The position numbers and the translations under genes are program-made. Source: Candidatus Saccharimonadota bacterium (GTDB lineage Bacteria; Patescibacteriota; Saccharimonadia; Saccharimonadales; Saccharimonadaceae). Taken from it: a DNA stretch of 64,000 nt. Positions 1 to 8,680 of the stretch are shown here, piece by piece. The DNA is taken from contig JAFWHO010000002.1 in NCBI GenBank assembly GCA_017515105.1, positions 1-64,000 of the forward strand, read 5' to 3'. How positions within the stretch are numbered: position 1 is the stretch's first letter; each line of letters begins with the position of its first letter. The notes under the pieces are model-generated. The model made no database searches. It was not told the origin of the DNA and saw only the letters and a list, made by a program, of their open reading frames with translations.

Positions 1-3000
1 CTATTACTGCTTCTCCTAACACTGGTTCTCACTTCACTTCCTGGACTCAGTCTGGTACTGCTGGTACCTTCGGCTCTGCCTCTTCCGCCTCCACCACCTT
101 CACTATGGGTAAGGGTAATAGCACAGTTACAGCGGGTGGTGAATACGAAACGTACAATATTACCCTAAATCGTAACTGTTCCACCACCGCCACCGGTTCA
201 ACCTCCACAGCTGTCAAATACAATGACACGACCTTGGGCGCTATCACTGTACCAACTTGTTCTAATGCTACTGGCACAAAGACCGTCAGCGGATTCACGA
301 CGACCACTTCATCTACTAACGCCACCATAACTTTCCAAACGCAACCTACTGGAAGCTCCTGCAACTCTTCCTCGAGTCCAAAAACCTGCAGCTCCACAAA
401 CTCCACATCATATACATTCAACGGGTGGCGCGCCGGTTCCGGTTCTGGTACCTTAGTAGCGAGCACCGCTGCCACTCCAGTTTTGCAGGCTAATATCTCC
501 GGTTATACTGGCACAGGAGGTAAATGGACAAGGACTAGCGCAACTACCCTTTACGCTGGTTGGACACCAAGTACCGGGTCATATTCATCAATAACTCTAC
601 CGACTATCACTAAGACAAATTACGTTTGTGGTTGGAGCACTTCATCGACCGCTAAGACTATTGATTACGAATCGGGTGCATCACTTATCCCATCATCAAA
701 CACCACACTTTACGGTATCTGTAATGCGATAATGCAAAAAGTTACTATGCCAGAGCTTGACACCTTAATGCCAAATAACCTTGATAGCGCAAAGCTAATC
801 GACTCAAGAGATGGAAAACTTTACTCGGTAACAAAAATTGATGATATTTATTGGATGACACAAAATCTATCCCTAGGAAAAAGTACAACTATGTCGCTAA
901 CAAGTGGTGACACAAACCTTAATGATTCGCTAACATCGCACACCCTCCCGGCGTCCTCGACCTCAGGGTTCTCATCAGATACTAGCGAAAGCGTATATAA
1001 TGCGGGGCAAGTTCCATGCTCAAGCAGTCAACCATGCGGGGGGTACTATTCATACCCCGCTGCAACTGCAGGGACAAACCCGTCATCCGGGGACGCGACA
1101 AGCGACATCTGCCCTAAAGGATGGAAACTACCGTCATATCTATTAGCAAGCAATCTTCGAACAGTAATTAGGGGACGAGGAGAATCCCTCACAGACGAAA
1201 CCTTCGCGGGCGAATTGTCTGGGTATCGTAGCAGTAGCTCATTCGTCGAAGGAGGAGTAAGCGGTAATCTATGGTTATCGAGCACAAATGGTAGTAATTA
1301 TGCCTATGGTCTTATTTTCGAAGAAGATATTATCGGTGACCTAGATTACGCTTACAGAAAAATGGGATTCTCTATTCGCTGCGTAAAAAACGTATTTGAC
1401 CACTCCATCACTTATGACGCGAACGCAGGAAGCGACACGGTTACGAATATGCCAGACCCGAATCCGACAAGATATATAAACGGATCACATACAGTAACTA
1501 TCTCAAATAAAGTACCAGTAAGAACCGGTTACACCTTCAAGGGCTGGTGCTCAGCAAGTACATCCGATGGTACCTGCAGTGGAACAACTTACAACCCAAA
1601 TGGTGGTGGGACAAACTTGAGCTATACATTCGCAGATTCCGATTCCGTATATAAAACACTGTATGCAATGTGGAATAAAAATACTTATAGCTTAACTATA
1701 AACTTTGCGGGGACAGGTATAAATTCCGTCAGAATATGTAAAGGTGGCAACCTGGGAGCATGTAACGCGGCTCCAGCGCAATATGCAATAGGTGAGATAA
1801 CGTCTAGCGGCGGTTCGGTCGGAGGGTTAGTTTATGGATCTAGCATTGGTCTACTTGCCTACACAGACACTGGCTATTCAGCTACTTATACATTAACAGC
1901 TGGATCAGGTTCTTTGATAGGTCAAAACATATTCGGCGTTGGTGCCGGCAATGGGACTTTAACGGCAACTGGAAAGGCAAACGCAATGCAAACATGGACA
2001 CCAAATGACTGTTCAGCGATGTCTACTGGTGATATAACACAATTGAATGACCTAAGAGATAGTGAACAATACTATGTAGGAAAACTAGCTGATGGCAACT
2101 GTTGGATGCTCGACAATCTTCGACTAGATCTAACCAATAGCACAACTCTCTCAAACACTACAGCTGATAACACCAATGCCACATCAACGACTCTCAACTA
2201 TTTAAAGAATGGTGGCGGAACGACTTCGGATAAATATCCGACTGCTAAAGTTAATAATGTATCATGGACTTCGAGTTCTCAAAATTCCTATAGTGTGCCA
2301 ATGGTTTCGGCCACCAATAAAAACAATACTACAACAAGTTATGGCTCTGGCTCTGGTAAAATAGGAGTAAATTATAATTACTGTGCAGCCTCTGCTGGGT
2401 CGTATTGTTATGGCAATGGTACTTCTGCCGGCACCTCTTCTGGAAATGCCACTGAGGATATTTGCCCTAAAGGATGGCGTTTGCCGACTGGTGATGCATC
2501 AGGCGAAACAAAAGCACTCTATCTAGCATACTCTTCTAATGCTACAAACTACCGCAATGCATTCTCCCTAGTCCTCTCTGGATATTTCCTTTCTGGCTCG
2601 GCTTCAGATGTGGGTACTGCAGGCAACTGGTTCTCGTCTACAAGATATAGCAATACCACAATGGGCTATTTAAAATATAGCACCTCCGGAGGCGTAGTAG
2701 TAGATGAACATGGTGGCGCACGCACTGCTGGCGCATCGGTACGATGTATATTCGATAATCAAGGCTATCTCCAAGATCAAACTTCATCGACTATGGACGA
2801 TCACATGACCTCTACAAATAAAATTATTTCAATCCGCGATTCTCGTGATAATGAACCATACCTCATCGGAAAACTTGCCGACAATAAATATTGGTTCCTA
2901 GATAACTTAAAACTTGACGTTACAAATAGCACGGTCCTTTCTAATACTCTAAGCAGCAATACGAATGCCACAACCACGTCACTTACCAGGTTTAAGAGCG

Positions 3001-4244
3001 GCGGCGGTACTACATCAGATAAATATCCAACTGCTAAACTCAACAATGTAGCCTGGACCTCATCCTCGCAAAACTATTACAGTATCCCGATGGCCGTAGC
3101 TACTTATAGAAACAACACTGCTGGCACTACTTATGGCGCTGGTTCTGGTAGGATTGGTTTATATTATAACTTCTGTGCAGCCACGGCTGGGTCATACTGT
3201 TACGGTAATGGCACAAGCGCCGGCACATCCTCTGGAAATGCCACTGAAGACCTTTGCCCTACAGGTTGGCGTTTACCTACAGGCAACACATCTGGCGAAT
3301 ATCAATCACTATACAGTGCTTATTCATCCAACGCCACAAACTTCAAAAATGCATTATCTACATCTCTTACTGGGTTTTTCAATAGTGGATCAAAAGCTAC
3401 TGATAGCTATGGGGATTGGTGGTCTTCTACAAGATCATCCACCGAAGGTAAGTTCTATATGTTAAATGCTGGCGCTTCACAACTCCTACCTAACCATCAG
3501 GACTATAGATATTATGGGCTCACTATCCGATGCATGAAAGATAATTCGAGCGTGCCTACTATGCAAGATGCTACCGCTTCTACTCTTGCCGCCGCAATGC
3601 CAAATAATGGAGATAGTACAAATCTAATCGATAGTCGTGATGGAAAAACTTATCCTATCGTAAAAATATCTGGTAAGTATTGGATGGCATCAAATCTTTC
3701 TCTCGGAAAGAGTACTACAATGTCCCTAACAAACGCAGACACTAACCTGAATGGTTCACTTACTTCTTATACTCTACCAACTTCATCGACATCAGGGTTT
3801 TCATCTGACTCAGCCCAAAATATCTATAATGCGGGGCAGATAGCATGTAGCGATGATGGATACACGCCATGCCAAGGTTATTACTCCTTTGCTGCCGCTA
3901 CAGCCGGGACTAACCCGTCATCCGGTACCGCCGCAAGCGATATCTGCCCCAAAGGCTGGAGAATGCCTACACAATCAGAACTTGATATAACTAGCCTCCC
4001 CTCCACTGCTAACGCACTAGTAGCTAGCCCATTCTACGCAGTGTTCAGCGGCTGGTATGAAGATAGTACATTTAATTACAATTACAACTATGGCTACGCT
4101 GGCACCCTATGGTCATCTAGTGCCAGTTCTTCAACTAAAGCTTATCGACTATTTTATGGATATGTTCTTTATGTGGGAGATACTCGTGAAGTGCAAACTG
4201 AAGATAAACGCGTCGGCAATGCAATCCGCTGCATAAAGAAATAA
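1..4244 (+). CDS. Giant FISUMP-repeat surface protein (5' end outside window)
   Basis: The reading frame is open from position 3, so the gene starts upstream of the window; the ATG at 105 is internal. It is very rich in Ser/Thr/Asn/Gly. From N to C it shows an InlB-like segment (YTFNGW to LYAGW, nt about 415-570); a FISUMP domain (LIDSRDGK, ICPKGWKLP, IRCVKN, nt about 735-1390); an InlB B-repeat (YTFKGWC to LYAMW, nt about 1396-1675); then three more FISUMP domains (nt about 1990-2760, 2765-3540, 3555-4241), each opening with a DSRD- or LRDSE-like motif and closing with RC. FISUMP domains are known from Fibrobacter and CPR surface proteins; the function is unknown, and adhesion or host contact is inferred. 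The C-terminus ends IRCIKK, with no sortase motif or membrane anchor. It is convergent with the PEGA gene. Confidence 0.85.
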   Translation, partial: ITASPNTGSHFTSWTQSGTAGTFGSASSASTTFTMGKGNSTVTAGGEYETYNITLNRNCSTTATGSTSTAVKYNDTTLGAITVPTCSNATGTKTVSGFTTTTSSTNATITFQTQPTGSSCNSSSSPKTCSSTNSTSYTFNGWRAGSGSGTLVASTAATPVLQANISGYTGTGGKWTRTSATTLYAGWTPSTGSYSSITLPTITKTNYVCGWSTSSTAKTIDYESGASLIPSSNTTLYGICNAIMQKVTMPELDTLMPNNLDSAKLIDSRDGKLYSVTKIDDIYWMTQNLSLGKSTTMSLTSGDTNLNDSLTSHTLPASSTSGFSSDTSESVYNAGQVPCSSSQPCGGYYSYPAATAGTNPSSGDATSDICPKGWKLPSYLLASNLRTVIRGRGESLTDETFAGELSGYRSSSSFVEGGVSGNLWLSSTNGSNYAYGLIFEEDIIGDLDYAYRKMGFSIRCVKNVFDHSITYDANAGSDTVTNMPDPNPTRYINGSHTVTISNKVPVRTGYTFKGWCSASTSDGTCSGTTYNPNGGGTNLSYTFADSDSVYKTLYAMWNKNTYSLTINFAGTGINSVRICKGGNLGACNAAPAQYAIGEITSSGGSVGGLVYGSSIGLLAYTDTGYSATYTLTAGSGSLIGQNIFGVGAGNGTLTATGKANAMQTWTPNDCSAMSTGDITQLNDLRDSEQYYVGKLADGNCWMLDNLRLDLTNSTTLSNTTADNTNATSTTLNYLKNGGGTTSDKYPTAKVNNVSWTSSSQNSYSVPMVSATNKNNTTTSYGSGSGKIGVNYNYCAASAGSYCYGNGTSAGTSSGNATEDICPKGWRLPTGDASGETKALYLAYSSNATNYRNAFSLVLSGYFLSGSASDVGTAGNWFSSTRYSNTTMGYLKYSTSGGVVVDEHGGARTAGASVRCIFDNQGYLQDQTSSTMDDHMTSTNKIISIRDSRDNEPYLIGKLADNKYWFLDNLKLDVTNSTVLSNTLSSNTNATTTSLTRFKSGGGTTSDKYPTAKLNNVAWTSSSQNYYSIPMAVATYRNNTAGTTYGAGSGRIGLYYNFCAATAGSYCYGNGTSAGTSSGNATEDLCPTGWRLPTGNTSGEYQSLYSAYSSNATNFKNALSTSLTGFFNSGSKATDSYGDWWSSTRSSTEGKFYMLNAGASQLLPNHQDYRYYGLTIRCMKDNSSVPTMQDATASTLAAAMPNNGDSTNLIDSRDGKTYPIVKISGKYWMASNLSLGKSTTMSLTNADTNLNGSLTSYTLPTSSTSGFSSDSAQNIYNAGQIACSDDGYTPCQGYYSFAAATAGTNPSSGTAASDICPKGWRMPTQSELDITSLPSTANALVASPFYAVFSGWYEDSTFNYNYNYGYAGTLWSSSASSSTKAYRLFYGYVLYVGDTREVQTEDKRVGNAIRCIKK
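2090..2500 (+). repeat. Intragenic repeat, copy 1 (FISUMP unit 2)
   Basis: This segment codes for the central FISUMP block (WMLDNLRLD through GGGTTSDKYPTAK to ICPKGWRLPTG). It is strongly similar in DNA and protein to 2878-3288, which indicates a within-gene duplication. Boundaries are approximate. Confidence 0.75.
2878..3288 (+). repeat. Intragenic repeat, copy 2 (FISUMP unit 3)
   Basis: Second copy of the 2090-2500 block. GGGTTSDKYPTAK, WTSSSQN and SYCYGNGTSAGTSSGNATED are kept, while flanking residues have diverged. The copies mostly differ at synonymous sites within the conserved cores, so the duplication is old and under protein-level constraint. Boundaries are approximate. Confidence 0.75.
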
Positions 4245-4308
4245 ACTACTAAACATGAAACTAGCAACATACTAGCCATAAAAAACCAAACCATTTAAAA
4301 CCTAGCAC

Positions 4309-4962
4309 TTACCCAGCATACCCTCTTTTACTAGAATCTTCATAGATTATTTCATAATCATCTGGGTTGTAGCCTTTTTCTCGCATCAAATCTAGCGCGC
4401 GATCACGATTACCACCGGTAAAATCAGTGATTTTTAAGCAGTATTCAGTCTTGCATTTCTCATACTCACCGCCATCAATCCGATAATATACATATTCTGT
4501 ATAGTTATTAAAATATTTCTCATAAACAATCGGCAAACTCTCCATAATCGGATACTTCGCGCGAATTACCTTTAGTTGTTGCTGCCCCTCAAATTCATAA
4601 ATAATGTCAAGTAAATATAGGGTCGTCTGGTCAGTAAGATTATCATACCATTCCTGATTACCACCAAGATGCGCATAAAGCCTGGTCTTTTCATCTCTTT
4701 TTAGCTCAATTTCAAATTCAGAGGTATCAAAACCCTCCCGGCTAATTACTACCTTTCTTTTACCTACCGCCAAGTTTTCGTAAATACCATTTTCAAACTT
4801 TTCCCCATCAATCATAATCGTAGCATCAGTCGGGACTACCAGGACATCAAGCGAAGCCGAAAAAGTCATTTTTATGGAAACATAAATCAAGACCAAAATC
4901 ACAATCACGACCGAAGTAATTGCACTAATTAATATCTTGTGTTTTTTAATAAAATCTATCAT
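4309..4962 (-). CDS. Membrane-anchored PEGA-domain protein
   Basis: 217 aa. Residues about 9-33 form one N-terminal membrane helix, followed by an outward-facing PEGA domain (residues about 36-95: VVPTDATIMIDGE, then NLAVGKRKVVISREGF). The remaining 120 residues are acidic and Tyr-rich with no motif I recognise. PEGA domains are beta-sandwich modules found in S-layer and envelope proteins. The ATG lies 1 nt after the stop of the upstream 644-aa envelope hydrolase, so the two are probably co-transcribed and translationally coupled. A role in the same cell-surface process is inferred from context only. Confidence 0.75.
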   Translation of the reverse strand: MIDFIKKHKILISAITSVVIVILVLIYVSIKMTFSASLDVLVVPTDATIMIDGEKFENGIYENLAVGKRKVVISREGFDTSEFEIELKRDEKTRLYAHLGGNQEWYDNLTDQTTLYLLDIIYEFEGQQQLKVIRAKYPIMESLPIVYEKYFNNYTEYVYYRIDGGEYEKCKTEYCLKITDFTGGNRDRALDLMREKGYNPDDYEIIYEDSSKRGYAG

Positions 4963-4963
4963 T

Positions 4964-6898
4964 TTATACCTTCAATCTATAAGTTAACCCTGGCTGGTAA
5001 TAATAGCTGGATATATCACCAAACCGCTCACCTGACGAAGCCGAAGCCACCTTTAGTTCCCCATCAACCTCAACAATCATCAAAATGTGTCCACCACCAT
5101 TTTCAATCCTGATATCACCCGGCATCGCCTGCGAGGAATCTGTCACTTCAACAAGCTCCCACATATCAGAACTGGCCAAATAATCTTTTTGGTCACCCAA
5201 CCACACCGGGAAATTAGGATCAATACCAGAAGCCCGAACTACGGTCCCAACAAAATTATCGCAACTTTTACCGACTGGGATCATAGTACCGTCCCCCCTA
5301 TTAAATGCTCCAGCTTGAGCAACAGTAAGCTCATACCCACTGGTCCAAGTTTGCTTGATAGCCTCCGCATATCCCGGACTAATTTGGGAAGTCGAATTCC
5401 ATTGCTCAGCCTCAGGCCAAGCAATTTGAGCTGCAGTTTCATTGAGGTCAAAATTCCCGCCTACAAACTGTGAAAAGCAAACATTCCCATCAGATGACGC
5501 GCCAGCTAACGCCTTATATAAAACAAAGCCACCGAAATCATATTGCGAAGCGTCATCCTTATAACCACCGTCCGTCACATATCGCCCAAGCCAAGCCGGA
5601 TCCACCGAATCACTGTTTGGATCTCTCTTGGCATCATAACGATTCATTACATATGGCGAACCTTCACCTACCTCAGCTTGTGCTTTTGTAAAACCAAGCG
5701 CCAAAGCCTTGTCGATATATTCAGGTGCCTTACCATTGAACCGGAATAAAACCTCCTTGATGCCGTCATCAGAATCCAAAGGAGACTTCGACGAATCAGC
5801 CATCGCCTTCAACTGTTCAGCGACAATCAAGGTTTGGCGTTCAAATTCTTCGTCGTCAACCGGCCCTTCTGGCAAAAATGCATTTTCATTCGTCCCACCT
5901 GCCGTATAGGTATACAGCTGATAGACTCCCTGGCCATTTGAGGGATTCGACCTAGTGAGTCCACCCTCAAGTCTGTGTACGGTTGCAATGAGTTGCCATG
6001 GAATACCAAACTGTTCCTCAGCTTTCTGGTAAACCGGTTTATTGTTATTTATCGCAGCCAACTGCTCCTCAGACCAAACAGTTTCCCCAGCATAGTTTTG
6101 GTTGTTGCCAACCGTCTCATCAGAATTTTCCCCGATCCCACCAGAGAAAGAAGATAGAGCCTTTGAAATAGTGTTTACCCATTCTTTATATCCAGTGAAC
6201 GGATGCACCCCAGATGGGTCTGAACTATAATACTCAGGCTTAGCTATGCTAGCCCAATCAGCGACTCTCATATTTGAGTGTTCGTTTAGGGCTTTCTCAA
6301 GTGCATCATTGCTCGATTTTATGTAATCCTGAGTCGCCGCATCGTCAGTTGTCATATAGAAATTGGCAAAAACAACTTTGGTATCACTACCGGCAAGATT
6401 AAGGACTTTTTCTATTTCATCCTCAGTAATTCCATTATTGGCCCCTAATGCAAAAACCAAATAAGGCCTTAACTCACCGTCGTTAACAATTTTCTCTAAA
6501 ATTTTGATTCCACCCGGATTATCCTCACCGGCGTCATAACTGACACCTTTAGATCTCTTAAGATAAGAAGTCGCCGATTGGGTACCATTCCCCTGCACAC
6601 TACTATCAAAATCGCCAATATCTACCCCTGGAAATGCTTTAGAAATCAAATTACCGCTGACGTCAAGCTCAGCTCCCTCAGAATAGGAATCGCCAATCCA
6701 AGTAACATTTTTACCGAGAACCGGCATTACGGCTCTAGGATTACAGCCACCAGTTGGATCATAAAACAGAATATTGTTCTGCGAATAAAAATCCATAGTG
6801 CTCTGATCAAGGTAAGATTGAGCATGTACGAAATTCGGGCAAAGCGATAAAAGAAAAGATATCGCCACCAAAAACCATTTTTTCAAGCTTTTTCGCAT
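4964..6898 (-). CDS. Secreted multidomain envelope protein: SGNH-like, lysozyme-like and CHAP/NlpC-like
   Basis: 644 aa with a signal peptide (hydrophobic stretch then FVHAQS, residues about 10-27). Residues about 60-250 resemble an SGNH/GDSL hydrolase: a GDSYSEG block with the nucleophile Ser, FALGANNG, and DPSGVHPFTGY carrying the Asp/His pair. Residues about 285-420 resemble a lysozyme/transglycosylase fold (WQLIATVHRLEGG, GVYQLY). The C-terminal 130 residues look like a CHAP/NlpC-type amidase (KSCDNFVGTVVRASG, PGDIRI, GHILMIV) with candidate Cys and His. Cell-wall deacetylation and cleavage are inferred. A -10 box ends 6 nt before the ATG, so the mRNA is probably leaderless. The domain assignments need profile confirmation. 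Confidence 0.7.
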   Translation of the reverse strand: MRKSLKKWFLVAISFLLSLCPNFVHAQSYLDQSTMDFYSQNNILFYDPTGGCNPRAVMPVLGKNVTWIGDSYSEGAELDVSGNLISKAFPGVDIGDFDSSVQGNGTQSATSYLKRSKGVSYDAGEDNPGGIKILEKIVNDGELRPYLVFALGANNGITEDEIEKVLNLAGSDTKVVFANFYMTTDDAATQDYIKSSNDALEKALNEHSNMRVADWASIAKPEYYSSDPSGVHPFTGYKEWVNTISKALSSFSGGIGENSDETVGNNQNYAGETVWSEEQLAAINNNKPVYQKAEEQFGIPWQLIATVHRLEGGLTRSNPSNGQGVYQLYTYTAGGTNENAFLPEGPVDDEEFERQTLIVAEQLKAMADSSKSPLDSDDGIKEVLFRFNGKAPEYIDKALALGFTKAQAEVGEGSPYVMNRYDAKRDPNSDSVDPAWLGRYVTDGGYKDDASQYDFGGFVLYKALAGASSDGNVCFSQFVGGNFDLNETAAQIAWPEAEQWNSTSQISPGYAEAIKQTWTSGYELTVAQAGAFNRGDGTMIPVGKSCDNFVGTVVRASGIDPNFPVWLGDQKDYLASSDMWELVEVTDSSQAMPGDIRIENGGGHILMIVEVDGELKVASASSGERFGDISSYYYQPGLTYRLKV

Positions 6899-6904
6899 AG
6901 TATT

Positions 6905-6910
6905 ATTATA
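6905..6910 (-). promoter_or_regulatory. Leaderless promoter -10 for the 644-aa envelope protein
   Basis: TATAAT on the minus strand is followed by 6 nt and then the ATG at 6898, so transcription should start at or next to the start codon. There is no Shine-Dalgarno. The box lies in the short gap after the sortase stop codon. Confidence 0.6.
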
Positions 6911-6916
6911 CTATAT

Positions 6917-7576
6917 TTAGATACGATTCGCAAATAAAACTAGGCGTTCCGAAGCGTCTCCATCCCCATAAGAAACGCCATGGCAAGTCATGATTGAAAC
7001 ATCGTATTGCACCCCGCTATGACGGGCTGCTGCCACGTTCCACATATAGCTACCAGAGCCATTAAGCTCCAACCTGCCATTTTCGCGGTTTTTCTCAAAG
7101 ATCTGTCGTTTAGCAATACGATAGTTGACAGTTGCACCGTTGAGGGTTACTGAAAAAGTGCTCCCCTCCGCTAGGTTCACTAGACCACCAAACACTGCAC
7201 CAGAATTATGCCCATAATAGAATTTATCGCCATATTTATTGACGTGATTACCGGAATCCGCAGTAGTATCACCGACAGAAATGACCGGCAAAGTCCGGCC
7301 CGCAATCGTAATTGAATCATATATTGCACTACCATAACCAGTATCGCTATTTGCATAAGAAGAACGATTAGCGCTAGATTTTACGGCTGTGGCGGCTTTA
7401 TATGAATCCGAAATTTTCTCATACGGGTCGCTATCAAGATCATTTGACTTGGGAGCATAAGAAGAAGTATCACCAACATAGAGAGAGTCGACTACGTTTA
7501 GGCCCCAAAACTGTAAAGGCTTCAAAAGTAAAGCGCCCACCAAAATGGCTGTAACTGATATGACCAACTTTTTCAT
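6917..7576 (-). CDS. Sortase-family transpeptidase
   Basis: 219 aa with an N-terminal membrane helix (residues about 4-24), a Ser-rich linker, and a C-terminal sortase domain with the full triad: His in YYGHNSG, Cys in IMTCHG, Arg in ASERLVLFA. Sortases attach secreted proteins to the wall or act as Cys transpeptidases. No LPXTG-like substrate is evident in this window, and the neighbouring FISUMP protein lacks one. The leader carries a GGGAG Shine-Dalgarno before the ATG, downstream of an extended -10 (TGCTATAAT). It lies directly upstream of the 644-aa envelope protein on the same strand. I do not assign a class. Confidence 0.85.
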   Translation of the reverse strand: MKKLVISVTAILVGALLLKPLQFWGLNVVDSLYVGDTSSYAPKSNDLDSDPYEKISDSYKAATAVKSSANRSSYANSDTGYGSAIYDSITIAGRTLPVISVGDTTADSGNHVNKYGDKFYYGHNSGAVFGGLVNLAEGSTFSVTLNGATVNYRIAKRQIFEKNRENGRLELNGSGSYMWNVAAARHSGVQYDVSIMTCHGVSYGDGDASERLVLFANRI

Positions 7577-7621
7577 AAAACTCCCAAACTACATCAGTTA
7601 ATGACTATATTATAGCACATT

Positions 7622-7650
7622 TTGCAAAATTAATCAAGAGGTGCTAGAAT
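7622..7650 (+). promoter_or_regulatory. Promoter of the orphan 293-aa gene (TTGCAA-17-TAGAAT)
   Basis: The -35 is TTGCAA (7622-7627) and the -10 is TAGAAT (7645-7650), with 17-nt spacing. The transcript leader holds two purine-rich Shine-Dalgarno copies (GGGAGGTG at about 7673 and 7682). The region is divergent from the sortase promoter. Confidence 0.7.
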
Positions 7651-7694
7651 ATCTCATAGATAAGGGAGGTGTACATTTATAGGGAGGTGATTTT

Positions 7695-8576
7695 TTGATA
7701 ATCATAACAAAGAAATGCGTCGAAGACGATTACTACAAAGAACAGCTCATCGAAGACTATTTAAGTATTATGAAAGAAGAAATCAGGTTGCACGGATGGA
7801 AAAACAGAGAACTTTTATCGCGAAATATCGAAATTTTAAACTTCGTAATCCAAATATTCGAGGTGGCATATTCAGCGGTAGTTCCGAGATCGTATAACAA
7901 AAGTTATGGTTTGTGCAACGATGAAATTGTCTACGAGTCAATAAGTGCTCACACGAGACTAATGGCTGTAATCAATCTCAAAGCTCTTGATTTTATTTAC
8001 GGCCCAGATGTAGATGAATACCCTGGCGGATATCGGTATAAAGATATCGCAAAAGTAAACAATCGTCACGATTTACCAGAGAACGAATCTGGAGACAAGG
8101 CAGACAACGGCGATAGAGATGACAAAGGTTTGGCTATACTCGAATGGAGGTATTTTAAGAAATACAGGAAATTATCCCTAATAACCACAAAAGAGTACGA
8201 AAAAAGAATCAAACAATTACAAAAAGAATTCGAAGAAAAATCGTCAGAAATAGGACGCCTAGTGTATTCAGGTGATAAAGTATCCGCCATAATCATGAAC
8301 CTGTTGCTTGACGCAATTGGCCGTCCACCAAAAATGTCAATATATGATCCGAAAGCTTCATGGAAAGACAAAATAAATATGGGGATGTGCGAAAGAGTGG
8401 AAAACTATTGCTGTTACGCCAGCGAAATGTGGACAGTAGGATATCTGAAAACCAGAGATACGGATACCTACGACGACACCGGATTCTTCACGGCCATCAT
8501 CGTAATGGCAACATTACTCGTAAGACACAAATGGTATAACTGGAGAGAAAAAGATTACGAAACCCCCCTTATCTAG
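7695..8576 (+). CDS. Orphan hypothetical protein, 293 aa
   Basis: I do not recognise this protein. It is soluble and highly charged, with many Lys/Asp/Tyr, a charged helical segment around residues 165-195 (KEYEKRIKQLQKEFEEK), no signal peptide and no clear membrane helix. The start is TTG at 7695, chosen because GGGAGGTGA ends 4 nt upstream; the next in-frame ATG is 29 codons later and has no Shine-Dalgarno. The gene stands alone with its own promoter (7622-7650) and an intrinsic terminator that begins inside the stop codon. This tight single-gene unit resembles those at 12465, 31786 and 62466. Confidence 0.75.
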   Translation: MIIITKKCVEDDYYKEQLIEDYLSIMKEEIRLHGWKNRELLSRNIEILNFVIQIFEVAYSAVVPRSYNKSYGLCNDEIVYESISAHTRLMAVINLKALDFIYGPDVDEYPGGYRYKDIAKVNNRHDLPENESGDKADNGDRDDKGLAILEWRYFKKYRKLSLITTKEYEKRIKQLQKEFEEKSSEIGRLVYSGDKVSAIIMNLLLDAIGRPPKMSIYDPKASWKDKINMGMCERVENYCCYASEMWTVGYLKTRDTDTYDDTGFFTAIIVMATLLVRHKWYNWREKDYETPLI

Positions 8577-8600
8577 CGAGACTAAATAGTCTCGCTTTTT
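8576..8600 (+). terminator. Intrinsic terminator of the 293-aa orphan gene
   Basis: An 8-bp perfect stem, GCGAGACT/AGTCTCGC, with an AAAT loop and TTTTT. The first stem base is the last base of the stop codon. Confidence 0.85.
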
Positions 8601-8655
8601 CTTGCGCTAAAAACCAGAAAAACCCATAAAATCCCAGCATTTTTTAAGAGATGTT

Positions 8656-8664
8656 TGCTATAAT
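8656..8664 (+). promoter_or_regulatory. Extended -10 promoter of thyA-folA-glyA
   Basis: TTGCTATAAT: the TATAAT is at 8659-8664, with TG one base upstream of it. The AAGGAGG Shine-Dalgarno lies at 8671-8677 and the ATG at 8681. The upstream in-frame ATG at 8651 lies within the promoter and cannot be the start. Confidence 0.7.
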
Positions 8665-8680
8665 AAAGAAAAGGAGGTTA

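Noticed and set aside
47-475. Minus-strand ORF rich in Val/Pro/Glu opposite the FISUMP gene
   Set aside because: A typical antisense shadow of a Thr/Ser/Asn-rich coding repeat, with no ribosome site.
2090-3288. Possible CRISPR or tandem DNA repeat array
   Set aside because: There are only two long, diverged coding copies, with no short regular repeat-spacer pattern. No CRISPR repeats were seen anywhere in the window.
3133-3465. Alternative-frame ORF inside the FISUMP gene
   Set aside because: It lies in the duplicated repeat region in another frame of the same strand; open by composition only.
8651-8680. Longer ThyA start at 8651
   Set aside because: This ATG overlaps the extended -10; AAGGAGG clearly serves the ATG at 8681.
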